A DNA stretch of 64,000 nucleotides from an uncultured Paraprevotella sp. (GTDB lineage Bacteria > Bacteroidota > Bacteroidia > Bacteroidales > Bacteroidaceae). The position numbers were made by a program, and so were the translations under genes. Shown here piece after piece: positions 43,705-53,142 of the stretch (the first letter of the stretch is position 1; every line of letters begins with the position of its first letter). The DNA is taken from assembly GCA_944321565.1 (NCBI GenBank), contig CALULT010000006.1, forward strand, positions 1 through 64,000, written 5' to 3'. Below the pieces are notes generated by a model that had not been told where the DNA came from, did no database searches, and was given only the letters and a program-made list of their open reading frames with translations.

Positions 43705-43722
43705 TCCACCTCTTGCGTAGAG
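43705..43722 (-). repeat. Right inverted repeat of the invertible segment
   Basis: TCCACCTCTTGCGTAGAG, the exact reverse complement of 43245-43262. The outer flank differs from the left site (AAGTGCG versus the recombinase codons), which makes the two junctions distinguishable after inversion. Confidence 0.9.
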
Positions 43723-43787
43723 AAGTGCGAAACGTGCGGTGGATCCGAGAGTAGAGACTTATACATTTTAACTAATTTTGTTTTATT

Positions 43788-46700
43788 ATGAAGAAAAAGT
43801 TTATTAGTGTTGCGATGTTCTTGGCATTGGCTGTGAGCTCACCCGTTTGGGTCGGCTGCTCGGACTATGACGACGACATTGCCAATCTTCAGTCACAGGT
43901 TGACGGCTTGAAACAGTCTGTGGACGTGACCACTGCTGAAGCCATCAGCGCTTTGCAGAGCGCTCAGGGCGAACTGCAGGCTGACATTGATGACTTGGTG
44001 TCTAGCACGGGCATAACCGACACGGACGTGGAAACTCTGAAGGGTCAAGTAGCTGATTTGCAAGCTGCTTTGGATGCAAACGACATCACCGAAGCTTCTA
44101 ATCTGAGCCAGCAAATCCAAGATTTGACTAGCAAGATCAACGACGAGGTTTCTCCCGATTTGGAACAGGTGAAGACTGACTTGGAAAATCAAAAGAAAGA
44201 CCTCGAAGGTCAAATCGCTGATGTGAGCGAAGATTTGGCTAAGAAGGAAGAAGAATTGAAGCAACTTATCGCCCAGAATGCTTCTAAGGAAGACATCAAT
44301 GGCCTGCAAGAGCAAATCACAACTCTTGATGGCACATTGAAAAAACTCAATGAAGACTTTGTGGGCGTAAGCAACCGTTTCGAAACGGTTGAAAAATGGT
44401 ATAATACCAACGGCACGGCATTGGCTAAGTTGACCGCTAAGGTAACCCAAATCGAGTCGTTGCTCACTTATTTGGATACTCAGAAGCAGGCTGACATCGA
44501 CAAGATTACGGATCCCAAAGTCTTGGCTGAAATTCTGAAATTGGAAACTACGAACACTGCAGTGACCACTATGCAGGGTCAAATCGGTGATGCCACAACA
44601 AAAGGCACCATCCTCTATCAATTGGCTGAACTGAAAGGTTGGAAGAACAATATCGTAACTGAATTGCTCAACGGCACTGGATTCAACACATTCGCTGAGG
44701 TTTGCAAAAAGATCAACGAGTTGGAAAAAGCCCTGAAGGGTTCAGGCGAAGGCGAAGAACAAGCTGGCTTGCAGGAACAACTCGACTACTTGCAGCAGCA
44801 GATGGAAGCTTTGGCCAAGATCCAGAGCGTGGTTTATGTGCCGAACAGCACTAGTACATACCAATTGAGTACTTATGTATTGAAGGTAAAGAATCCTAGC
44901 ACGAACCAATATGTGGAAGTGGCTCAGAGTGTCAACAACAACACGATTACCTTCCGCGTATCTCCCGCATCAAGAGCTGCTGACTTCGGTGGTGAACATC
45001 CGAAATATGAGTTGACGTTCGATGGCGAAAAACTGTCTCGTGCATTCTCCGCTGTTGAAATTGACGGTGAACCGACAATTGATACTCAGAAAGGTTACGT
45101 AACGTATAAGGTGAAGACTGGCATCGCAGCTGGTAGCAGTTATGCCGTATGCGCTGTCATCAAGGGCATCGATTCCCAAGATGATGAAGGCAATGCAGTA
45201 GCTAAAGACGGAACGGAAATCACTTCAAACTACTTCTTGGCTACTTGCGATGAAGACTTAGTGGATCAAGTTAAAATCACCAGCAACAATAGCAGCAAAG
45301 CCGAAATGCCTTACGAAATGCCTGATGGATCTGCCAGCAGCATCAATTATGGCGAAGGACTTGTTGTAGAAGGTCAGAATGCAGCAGGCACACGAGTTGT
45401 AGAGGACTTGGTAGCCAAATACGGTGTACCGACCACTATCGAATACACTTCTGACGACACGCACAACTGGTTCCAGGTAAGCGCAGAAGGCGTACTGACC
45501 CTCAAGAACCCGTCGAACGCCATGATTGGCCGCAGCGTAACGGTTACTCCGGTAGCTGTATTCGGCAACATCAGATTGACTTCTACTACTCCGTTCGCTC
45601 AAGTTACGGTTACTCGCCGCGTGGTTGAACACCATGTTGCTGAAGTGAAGAACATCACGTGGAAGAATACAGACCAGTACATTGCGCTCACCACAGACGA
45701 AATGGATGCCATCATCAATGCTACAGAGTTGTCTCGTGGCGACTTCAATGAGTTGTACACGCAGAATCAACCCGCCAGCAAGCCGACTACCATCGCATTG
45801 CTGTCTGCCAATGTGCTCAAAGCAAATGCTTCATCTTGGGGTATCACATTGCCGACAGAAATTAGCAGCGTAAGCGGACGTGACAACACCCTCTACCTCT
45901 ACATCCCGGCAGGTGCTAACGTTAATGCTGGTGGCAACTTGGTAGTTACATTGTATGACGGCAGCAGCAGCACAAGCGGTTCTACCACTCAGACTGACTC
46001 TTATGTCATCGATGTGGACTACAATGCAATGACCTATCCTGTAACGTCCATTGACTGGAACACAGCTCGTTGGAACGGCGGCACGAATGTCGAGCTGCAA
46101 TTCCTCCCGCAAATAACCATGGACGGAGACAAGGTTGATAAGGTCGGCAACCTATTCAATGCTAAAGACTTGTTTGCTAACTACAACGAGTTGAAGGATA
46201 AGGTTGAATCCCTTGGTGCAGAACTCGTAGTGGCGATGGAGAACAGTGTGACGGGTATCGAAGAGGTAACCACCCCGAAAGACGATGAAATCTACAAGTA
46301 TCTCAAGGATACCTACGATGGTACGCCGATGAAGATTAACATCTACATTGACTACAACGGCCATAAGGAAGCGGAGAACTCTTGTGTTGTCAGCACGGCT
46401 AACCTGAGCGGTACATGGACGAACCCGACGACCATGAACTTGGAAGTTGACAACCTGTCGCAGACCTACAACATCGCTGCAGGTGCCCAGTGGAAAGACA
46501 TCCAAGGTCGTTTGATGTGGGAGAACGGAAGTGAAGCTACAACCTCACCTGACTACAAGTTCAAAAATTCTCCGTTCGAGACGAATGCTGATGGTTACTA
46601 CCTGACAGCACCGACATTCAAAATTGTGAAGGTTCAAGGTAAAGATGCAAACACTTGCGAATACATAATGTCGAACACTGAATTCGAGAAGAATGGTACG

Positions 46701-46859
46701 ATTACCTTCACGGATGCTGCCAAGCAACTCGTATTCGCTAATCCTTACGAGGTGGTTATCCGCATCTCGGCAGATTCCCCGTGGGGTCCGATCAACGGTT
46801 TGACCGATGACTATGTGGATGTGACGCTGACCATCAAAGAAGGTGCAAAGGCATATTAA
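43788..46859 (+). CDS. Coiled-coil surface lipoprotein, S-layer-like, phase-variable candidate
   Basis: A 1023-residue protein with a lipoprotein signal ending WVGC (Cys24). Residues about 28-350 are a long coiled coil rich in Gln, Leu, Glu and Asp (LQSQVDGLKQSVDV; then QQQMEALAKIQSVVYVPNST). The rest is beta-rich, Thr/Asn/Ser-rich, with repeated immunoglobulin-like stretches. Cys is almost absent. Codons such as GGT, GCT, GTA and TTG are far commoner than in neighbouring genes, a pattern typical of very abundant proteins. Together with the invertible promoter, this recalls the phase-variable S-layer protein BT1927 of B. thetaiotaomicron; homology itself is not shown. It may instead be another abundant surface protein. 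Confidence 0.8.
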   Translation: MKKKFISVAMFLALAVSSPVWVGCSDYDDDIANLQSQVDGLKQSVDVTTAEAISALQSAQGELQADIDDLVSSTGITDTDVETLKGQVADLQAALDANDITEASNLSQQIQDLTSKINDEVSPDLEQVKTDLENQKKDLEGQIADVSEDLAKKEEELKQLIAQNASKEDINGLQEQITTLDGTLKKLNEDFVGVSNRFETVEKWYNTNGTALAKLTAKVTQIESLLTYLDTQKQADIDKITDPKVLAEILKLETTNTAVTTMQGQIGDATTKGTILYQLAELKGWKNNIVTELLNGTGFNTFAEVCKKINELEKALKGSGEGEEQAGLQEQLDYLQQQMEALAKIQSVVYVPNSTSTYQLSTYVLKVKNPSTNQYVEVAQSVNNNTITFRVSPASRAADFGGEHPKYELTFDGEKLSRAFSAVEIDGEPTIDTQKGYVTYKVKTGIAAGSSYAVCAVIKGIDSQDDEGNAVAKDGTEITSNYFLATCDEDLVDQVKITSNNSSKAEMPYEMPDGSASSINYGEGLVVEGQNAAGTRVVEDLVAKYGVPTTIEYTSDDTHNWFQVSAEGVLTLKNPSNAMIGRSVTVTPVAVFGNIRLTSTTPFAQVTVTRRVVEHHVAEVKNITWKNTDQYIALTTDEMDAIINATELSRGDFNELYTQNQPASKPTTIALLSANVLKANASSWGITLPTEISSVSGRDNTLYLYIPAGANVNAGGNLVVTLYDGSSSTSGSTTQTDSYVIDVDYNAMTYPVTSIDWNTARWNGGTNVELQFLPQITMDGDKVDKVGNLFNAKDLFANYNELKDKVESLGAELVVAMENSVTGIEEVTTPKDDEIYKYLKDTYDGTPMKINIYIDYNGHKEAENSCVVSTANLSGTWTNPTTMNLEVDNLSQTYNIAAGAQWKDIQGRLMWENGSEATTSPDYKFKNSPFETNADGYYLTAPTFKIVKVQGKDANTCEYIMSNTEFEKNGTITFTDAAKQLVFANPYEVVIRISADSPWGPINGLTDDYVDVTLTIKEGAKAY

Positions 46860-46918
46860 TGACAAACCCCAATCCCCATCCCGTTTCCCCTGAACGGTAT
46901 GGGTACGGGAAACTCCCA

Positions 46919-46951
46919 AGCGGCCCGGCTCAACAACCGGACCGCTTTTTC
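46919..46951 (+). terminator. Terminator of the surface-lipoprotein gene
   Basis: AGCGGCCCGG (46919-46928) pairs with CCGGACCGCT (46937-46946) with one mismatch, followed by a T-run. The gene is thus transcribed mainly as a single unit, with the next gene starting 540 bases later. Confidence 0.85.
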
Positions 46952-47489
46952 CATTTAATGGCAATAGGAAAAACACTCCTGCCTTGTAGAGGGAAACGCC
47001 CCTAGGGAACCAGAAACGCCACATCGTGCGCGCTCCAATATGATATCCACAATTTCTTTCGTGCACGTGAAAATCATGCGGCGGAAAGAGGGAAGTCACT
47101 CTTGTGCACATGAAACCCCTTTGGCCCTTCGGGCTACCTCCCCTACAAGGCGGAGGAGTTTTTCTGCGACCATTCATCCTGCCCTGCAGGCCTCTATGCT
47201 GCGGGGGATTTGTAATCCCACGCAATGGAATATAAGGATTTGCAATCCGAGAAAACAATTCCTATGCGTTGCCTGCTTTGAAGCATGCGGTCTTTGAAAA
47301 GTCCTTGCGGACTTTGCGGATTCGGAAATCCGCAGCTCCTGTTGCGCCGGATTACAAATCCGTCGCAGCAAGCTGTCCTTCCGGACATCCGGAATACTAC
47401 CGTTCATCCTGCCCTGCAGGCCTCTCTACCCTCCACAGCTACAGGCTGTGAGCATCCAACATTCAACAATTAACCTAAAAAGTAAAGAC
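46952..47489. repeat. Repeat-rich intergenic region
   Basis: Contains two dispersed GC-rich repeat copies in opposite orientation (about 46970-47010 and 47105-47165), a 23-base direct repeat at 47173-47195 and 47403-47425, and three copies of the GGATTTGTAATCC-type palindrome between them (about 47208, 47236, 47350). No gene is recognised. Confidence 0.65.
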
Positions 47490-50400
47490 ATGAACAAACA
47501 AACCTTCATTTCCATTGTAGCCTTGTTGGCCGCGCCGACCTTGCTCATAGGCGGTCTGCGGAGCTCAGGCATTTTTGACAGTGGCGGTACGGAACCCGCC
47601 GTGGTACAACCCTCTGCCACACAAACTCTACAACAAGATAATCCTGCGGTTTCCGCAGATGAACCCATTGACATGACATCCAGGGTGGTCAACGCCAAGA
47701 TGGACCTGACGTATGGTTGGCAACAAAACCCCGCAGGAGGGAACTTCCGCCCCCTTGCCATTCCCGGAGATGCGCAAAGCAACCCTCCTGCCGTGACGGC
47801 TGTCACCAACATGTGGGAACATTGGGTGGGCGGTAATGGCCTTCCCGAAGGACAAGCCATCTACCAGGATCTTACTAACCTTCCCAACGGGAAGTACCGG
47901 GTAAGCATGGCCGCCATGATTGATCAGGGCGGGAACAACCCGCAGGCATATGTCTATGCCAATGCCGCAGAAACAAAGGTCACCACGACGGAGTTGGCCT
48001 ATTACACCGTGGACGGCGAAGTGACCGACCACACGCTGAGCCTAGGCCTGCGTATCAAGGCTGGCAACAACGCGTGGTGGAGCGGAATCACCGACGTCAG
48101 CCTGACCTACTTGGACGGCCAGCGCGGTATCCTGCGCGACACGTATAACGAAGCGCAAGCCGCTTACAAGGCATACGGCGCAACGGATAGCGAGTTCGAA
48201 AGCCTGTTGGCTGAGACTGAAACCCTCTTGGGAAAAGCAGATGCCACGGTTGCCGAATGCGCGACGGCGGGCGAAACGCTCGAAGCCGCACTCTATGACT
48301 ACTGTGTCAGCCATTCCACGGCGGAACAACCCTACGATATGACCCATTTGTTGGCCAATCCCACCTTCGATGCCGCCAACTACGACGGTTGGACGCAAGA
48401 GGGGTATTCCGGCGAACCCAATTATCCCAAATACGGAGCCGGTGCCATCGAATACTGGCATTGCACTTTTGACCTGAACCAAACCGTGGGCAACTTGCCC
48501 GACGGACAATACCGAGTCAGCGCACAGCTGGCAGCTGAAACCACGGGCACCGTGTGGCTCTATGCCGCTGAAAGCATGGCCAACCCCACTACCAACCCGG
48601 TGCCCGGCAACCTGATAGCCACGGGCGACCGTTTCGCGGCTGACCGCGGGAGCGACCGAGTTTCCGTGGAAGTGACGGTGCTTGAAGGAGAATTGAAGAT
48701 TGGCATACGCACCGATGTTTTGAACAACTGGATTGTCTTCGACGACTTCCGCCTGGAATACCTGGGCGAAGACGTGGAAGTCTATGCAACGGAAGTAGCA
48801 CTGTTGCTGGAAGAAGCCCGCGGCATGCAGGATAACGAGATGCCCGCCTCCGTGAAAGCCAACCTGGAAGCCGCTATCGCCGCAGCCGACGCCCTGACCT
48901 CCGGAAGCACGGCGGCAGACTACCGCACGGCACTCGCCGCCCTGCGCACCTCCATCGAAGAAGTGGAATCCCTCAGCCAGCTATATCCGGCATACCTCGA
49001 AATGCTCACCGAATGCCAGCACCTGCTCGACATCACGACCGACAACGAAGCGCGCCGCGCCTTTGAGACCGCCATGCAGGCTTCCGCCGAACGGGTGGCC
49101 GCTGCGGAAGACGCCTTTGTCTATCGCGACGAAACCGCCGTGCTGGACGAAGCACGGCAAGCCTTCATCGCCGCAGGCCCAGCACTGATTGAAGGAGAAG
49201 GCATCGACATGACCGAACTGCTTGCCAACCCCACCTTCGATGCCGCCAACACCAACGGGTGGACACAGGAAGGATACTCCGGCGAAGGGGGCTATCCCAA
49301 ATATGGAGCCGGAGCCATCGAGTACTGGCACTGCACCTTCGACCTGCACCAAACGGTGACAGGACTGCGTGACGGGCTCTACCGCGTCAGCGCACAACTC
49401 GCGGCCACCATTCCTAGCAACGTGCAGCTCTATGCCGACGACCTCTCGGCCAACGCCGCCCGACAGTTGATTGAGGGCACGGACAACCTGACCGGGACGG
49501 GCGACCGCTTCGCCTCCAACCGCGAAGATGACCGCGCCAGCGTGGCAGCCCTCGTCCTCGACGGCGAACTGCGCCTCGGCATGCGCACCTCGGCCCTGGA
49601 CACCTGGATTGTGTTCGACGACTTCCGCCTGGAGTTCCTCGGCGAAACCCTGGAAATCTATGCCGAAGAAGTGGCCAAACTGGCCGACGAAGCCCGCGCC
49701 ATGCTGGATGGCGAAGCCCCGGCCCAGGTGAAAGCCGAACTGGAACAGGCCGTGGCCACAGCCGACGCGCTGACTCCCGCGAGCGGCATGGAAGCCTACA
49801 AGCAGCTGATTCCCGTGCTGAACACGGCTATGGAGCGGATGGCAACGGCCTCGACCCTCTATCCGGCCTACGCCGACATTGTGGAAGCCATTGAAAACAT
49901 GCTCAAATCCACAGCCGCCAGCGACGCGCACACCGCGCTCGAAACCGCCCTGCAGGCATCCGCCCAAAGGATAGACGCGTCGGCGGACGTCGCCATCTAT
50001 GCCACGGAGATCGTCACGCTAAAGGAAGCCGCCCGCGCCTTCGTGGTCTCGAAGCCCACGCTGCTCGACGGGCAGGCGCTCACCGTCTCCTTCATGCTGG
50101 ATAACCCGACCTTCGATGCGGCCAACACCGACGGCTGGACCATTGATGGCTACACGGGACAGGCTGGCTACCCGCGCTTCGGGGGCGGTGCCGCAGAGTT
50201 TTGGCATGCCGCCTTCGACCTGAACCAAACCGTGACCGACCTGCCCGACGGGCAATACCGCGTCAGCGCACAAGTCGCAGCAACCCTAACGAAGGACGTG
50301 GAAGTTTATGCCAACGAGATTTCGGGCAATCCCGACCTCTACCTGTCCAACGGGCAGACGCTGGACGGCGTGGGTGATGGTTTCGCCACCTACCGCGAAG

Positions 50401-53018
50401 ATAACCGTGTGACCCTCGGACTGAGTATCCTCGGCGGCGAAAGCCTCAAGCTCGGACTGCGCACCGAAGCCACGGATGGCTGGGTGGTATTCGACGACTT
50501 CCGACTGGAATACCTCGGAGAAAAATTAGAATACTACGCCGAAGAATTGGCACGCCTCGCAGGAAAAGCACAAGGCATGCTGGGCATGGACGCAACGGCA
50601 CAGGTGAAGGCCGCGCTGGAAGAGGCTTTGGCCACGGCCGACGCACTGAACCCAGAAACCAACACCATGGAAGAATATAAGGCGGCCATCACCGCACTGC
50701 GCGAAGCCATGGCGCAAATGGACACCTCCGGCGGGATGTATCCGGCCTACGCCGAGATGCTCGCGGTCTGCCAGGCCTTGCTGGACGCCACGGACGACAA
50801 CGCGGCACGACAGGTCTTCGAAGCCGCCATGCAAGCATCTGCCGACAGGCTGGATGCCACGACGGACGCCAAAGCCTATGAAGCGGAAGTGGCCGCACTG
50901 GATGCCGCCCGCCGCACCTTCATCGCCGCAGGCCCCGATGTGGCCGCAGGGCAGCATATAGACCTGACCTTCCTGGTGCAGAACCCGGAATGCACCGCCA
51001 CAGGCGGTTGGAACCCGGGCAAGACCGGCGGCAACTTCCAGTCGCTTTCCGATGCGGAAAAGAACGGAGGATATGCAGGCAGCTTCATCGAGAAGTGGGA
51101 CCCGACGGTGAACTACCACAGCGGGGAGACTCCCATTTACCAGAACATCAACGGCCTGCCCGAAGGCGTATATAGCCTGCGCGCTGCAGCCTTCCGCACG
51201 AACTCAAGCGGCGAGTCGCCACGCTACTCCATGCAGCTGTTCCTCAACAACGGAGGCAAACTCGTGGCCGGCGACCAACTGGACTACGTGGCCACTTACG
51301 GACTGGTGGATGCCGGTGACAACCACACCGTAACCATCGGCCTGCGCACCACGTTGGACAACCAGGCCAACTGGTGCGGCATCGCCGATGTTACCTTATT
51401 ATATTGGGGCTCGGACACCGAAGCCTACGAGGCTTACCGCCAGAACGTGGCACAGGAACTGGCGGACGTGACGGCGGACATTGAACTGAACGAGTGCTAT
51501 GCCCAAATGGCCACACAGGCACTGGAAGACAATGCCGCAACCGGAACCGACGATGCGGAGAGCCTGAAGGCAAAGATCACCGCGTTGGAGAACGCGCTCC
51601 AAGCCACGTATGAAAGCATCGTGCCCTACGAAGCGTATCTGGCCGCCGAACAAACGACCCGTGCATTAGCCTCCAATTCGGACGGTGGCGACCGCGCGAC
51701 CTTCGAGCAAGGCATCGAAGCATGCTATGCCGATGGCGACGCAGCCACGACCCGCGCCGCGCTGGAAAGCCTGCCTGCCCGACTGGAAAGCCTGCGGCAA
51801 ACTTACATGCTGAGCGGCTCGCGCCCCTTGCATGGCACCCGCTTCGACCTCTCTTTCGCCGTGCCCAATATGGACTTCGCGCAAGGGCTGGATGGCTGGC
51901 AGACCGACCTGAACATCGCCGACGGAGAAAACTTCCGCACCCTGACCAACGAGGAAGTGAACAGCCAATATGCAGGCACCTTTGCCGAACGCTACTACCT
52001 GGACGACAGCAGGCTGGCTGAAGCCGCCGGAAAACGGGCGATGTTCCGCATCGTCAGCGGCATGCCCGTGGGATTGTACTCCCTGGAAGCCGCAGCCTTC
52101 GGCCAACGGGTATGGATTGGCGACGGCGAACGCCGCCCGGGCATGATCTCACTCTACCTGAACAACGAATCAGCGGACATCCAGGGCACGAAATTGGACT
52201 ACATGTCCACCTACTCCACCCTTTGCGTGGACGGCAACCTGGAATTCGGCTTACGCACGGAGGAGGACAACACGCAGAACTGGCTCGGACTGGGCGACGT
52301 GCACCTCTATTACTACGGCATTCCCGACTTGTTCTTGGACAGCCGGACGTATAGTCCTATCTCGCATGACACGTATGCACACGTATATTTGCTCAACGAG
52401 TTCGAGGCCGCACACTGGAACACGCTTTGCCTGCCCTTCAACGTGACTGCCGAAGACCAGGCCGCTTATTTCGCCGAAGTGCGCGAAATCACAGGATTGA
52501 AACTCAATGGCACGGTTCTCTGTCTGACCACCGCCCCCGCCACCCAAATGCTGGCCGGGAAGCCATATCTCGTGAAGACGGCTACCGAAGCGGAGGAAAT
52601 GACGTTTGAGAACATGCACGTGCTGGCCGCCGCGCCGCAGGCCGTCACCTTCACGGAAGGCGACGTGACGCTGACCTTCCGAGGGCTGTATAACCCAACG
52701 CCACTATCCACCGACATGTATGCCTGCGAGGAGGACTACTTCGTGCGTCCGGCTTCGACGGACGGCCTGTCCTTCCGCGCTTACCTCACGCTGGAAGGCG
52801 GCACGACGGAGTATGAGCGCATCCTGTTCGACGTGGGTGCCGAGGACGAAGAACAGCTGCCTACGTCCATCAATGGCATCGAGGCCGCAGCGGACGAGCC
52901 GGTGGATGTCTATTCCACGGGTGGTGTCTTGCTGAAGAAGCAAGTGCGCCGCGCGGATGCCCTGAAGGGGCTTCCCGCCGGGCTCTATGTCGTGGACGGA
53001 GAGAAAATCGCAAAGTGA
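47490..53018 (+). CDS. Large secreted multi-module protein with C-terminal sorting-like domain
   Basis: Start at 47490 (1842 residues), with a signal-like MNKQTFISIVALLAAPTLLI. At least six jelly-roll-like modules follow, each joined by a helical, Ala/Glu-rich linker. Modules two to four are close repeats spaced about 870 bases apart: LANPTFDAANYDGWTQEGYS, then LANPTFDAANTNGWTQEGYS, then LDNPTFDAANTDGWTIDGYT, each with YRVSAQ and VFDDFRLEYLG. Modules one, five and six are more diverged (for example NINGLPEGVYSLRAAAFR). The last 80 residues end YSTGGVLLKKQV...LPAGLYVVDGEKIAK, like the tails of type IX-secreted proteins. No enzyme motif is visible; carbohydrate binding or adhesion is an inference from the fold pattern. 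Confidence 0.75.
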   Translation: MNKQTFISIVALLAAPTLLIGGLRSSGIFDSGGTEPAVVQPSATQTLQQDNPAVSADEPIDMTSRVVNAKMDLTYGWQQNPAGGNFRPLAIPGDAQSNPPAVTAVTNMWEHWVGGNGLPEGQAIYQDLTNLPNGKYRVSMAAMIDQGGNNPQAYVYANAAETKVTTTELAYYTVDGEVTDHTLSLGLRIKAGNNAWWSGITDVSLTYLDGQRGILRDTYNEAQAAYKAYGATDSEFESLLAETETLLGKADATVAECATAGETLEAALYDYCVSHSTAEQPYDMTHLLANPTFDAANYDGWTQEGYSGEPNYPKYGAGAIEYWHCTFDLNQTVGNLPDGQYRVSAQLAAETTGTVWLYAAESMANPTTNPVPGNLIATGDRFAADRGSDRVSVEVTVLEGELKIGIRTDVLNNWIVFDDFRLEYLGEDVEVYATEVALLLEEARGMQDNEMPASVKANLEAAIAAADALTSGSTAADYRTALAALRTSIEEVESLSQLYPAYLEMLTECQHLLDITTDNEARRAFETAMQASAERVAAAEDAFVYRDETAVLDEARQAFIAAGPALIEGEGIDMTELLANPTFDAANTNGWTQEGYSGEGGYPKYGAGAIEYWHCTFDLHQTVTGLRDGLYRVSAQLAATIPSNVQLYADDLSANAARQLIEGTDNLTGTGDRFASNREDDRASVAALVLDGELRLGMRTSALDTWIVFDDFRLEFLGETLEIYAEEVAKLADEARAMLDGEAPAQVKAELEQAVATADALTPASGMEAYKQLIPVLNTAMERMATASTLYPAYADIVEAIENMLKSTAASDAHTALETALQASAQRIDASADVAIYATEIVTLKEAARAFVVSKPTLLDGQALTVSFMLDNPTFDAANTDGWTIDGYTGQAGYPRFGGGAAEFWHAAFDLNQTVTDLPDGQYRVSAQVAATLTKDVEVYANEISGNPDLYLSNGQTLDGVGDGFATYREDNRVTLGLSILGGESLKLGLRTEATDGWVVFDDFRLEYLGEKLEYYAEELARLAGKAQGMLGMDATAQVKAALEEALATADALNPETNTMEEYKAAITALREAMAQMDTSGGMYPAYAEMLAVCQALLDATDDNAARQVFEAAMQASADRLDATTDAKAYEAEVAALDAARRTFIAAGPDVAAGQHIDLTFLVQNPECTATGGWNPGKTGGNFQSLSDAEKNGGYAGSFIEKWDPTVNYHSGETPIYQNINGLPEGVYSLRAAAFRTNSSGESPRYSMQLFLNNGGKLVAGDQLDYVATYGLVDAGDNHTVTIGLRTTLDNQANWCGIADVTLLYWGSDTEAYEAYRQNVAQELADVTADIELNECYAQMATQALEDNAATGTDDAESLKAKITALENALQATYESIVPYEAYLAAEQTTRALASNSDGGDRATFEQGIEACYADGDAATTRAALESLPARLESLRQTYMLSGSRPLHGTRFDLSFAVPNMDFAQGLDGWQTDLNIADGENFRTLTNEEVNSQYAGTFAERYYLDDSRLAEAAGKRAMFRIVSGMPVGLYSLEAAAFGQRVWIGDGERRPGMISLYLNNESADIQGTKLDYMSTYSTLCVDGNLEFGLRTEEDNTQNWLGLGDVHLYYYGIPDLFLDSRTYSPISHDTYAHVYLLNEFEAAHWNTLCLPFNVTAEDQAAYFAEVREITGLKLNGTVLCLTTAPATQMLAGKPYLVKTATEAEEMTFENMHVLAAAPQAVTFTEGDVTLTFRGLYNPTPLSTDMYACEEDYFVRPASTDGLSFRAYLTLEGGTTEYERILFDVGAEDEEQLPTSINGIEAAADEPVDVYSTGGVLLKKQVRRADALKGLPAGLYVVDGEKIAK

Positions 53019-53109
53019 GGAAATAAGTAAAAGCTCATAAGAATAGTTTCGCCCCGCAAGAATCTCCATTCATTTGCCAGAAGCGACAAAGGCGAAACTC
53101 GGTTGATGA

Positions 53110-53142
53110 AAGGCTGTCTCCGTGAGGAGGCAGCCTTTTTTT
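53110..53142 (+). terminator. Terminator of the multi-module protein gene
   Basis: AAGGCTGTCTCC (53110-53121) pairs with GGAGGCAGCCTT (53126-53137) with one mismatch over a GTGA loop, and seven T follow. Confidence 0.9.

Larger units (their letters stand above)
43245..43722. other. Invertible DNA segment controlling the downstream surface-protein gene
   Basis: A segment of 478 bases bounded by perfect 18-base inverted repeats, directly after a tyrosine recombinase gene and 65 bases before a surface lipoprotein gene. It contains one full consensus promoter (43274-43304, minus strand), a long hairpin (43387-43435) and an inverted pair of the dispersed GC-rich repeat (about 43450-43525 and 43608-43680). 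In the orientation given, no consensus promoter faces the surface-protein gene. After inversion the promoter would lie about 20 bases inside the right arm and point at that gene. This is the architecture of known Bacteroides phase-variable promoters. Confidence 0.85.

Noticed and set aside
43773-43780. TAATTTTG element just before the surface-lipoprotein ATG, as a fixed promoter
   Set aside because: No TTTG or TTG lies 19-20 bases upstream, and transcription would start practically at the start codon. Kept only as a caveat to the OFF interpretation.
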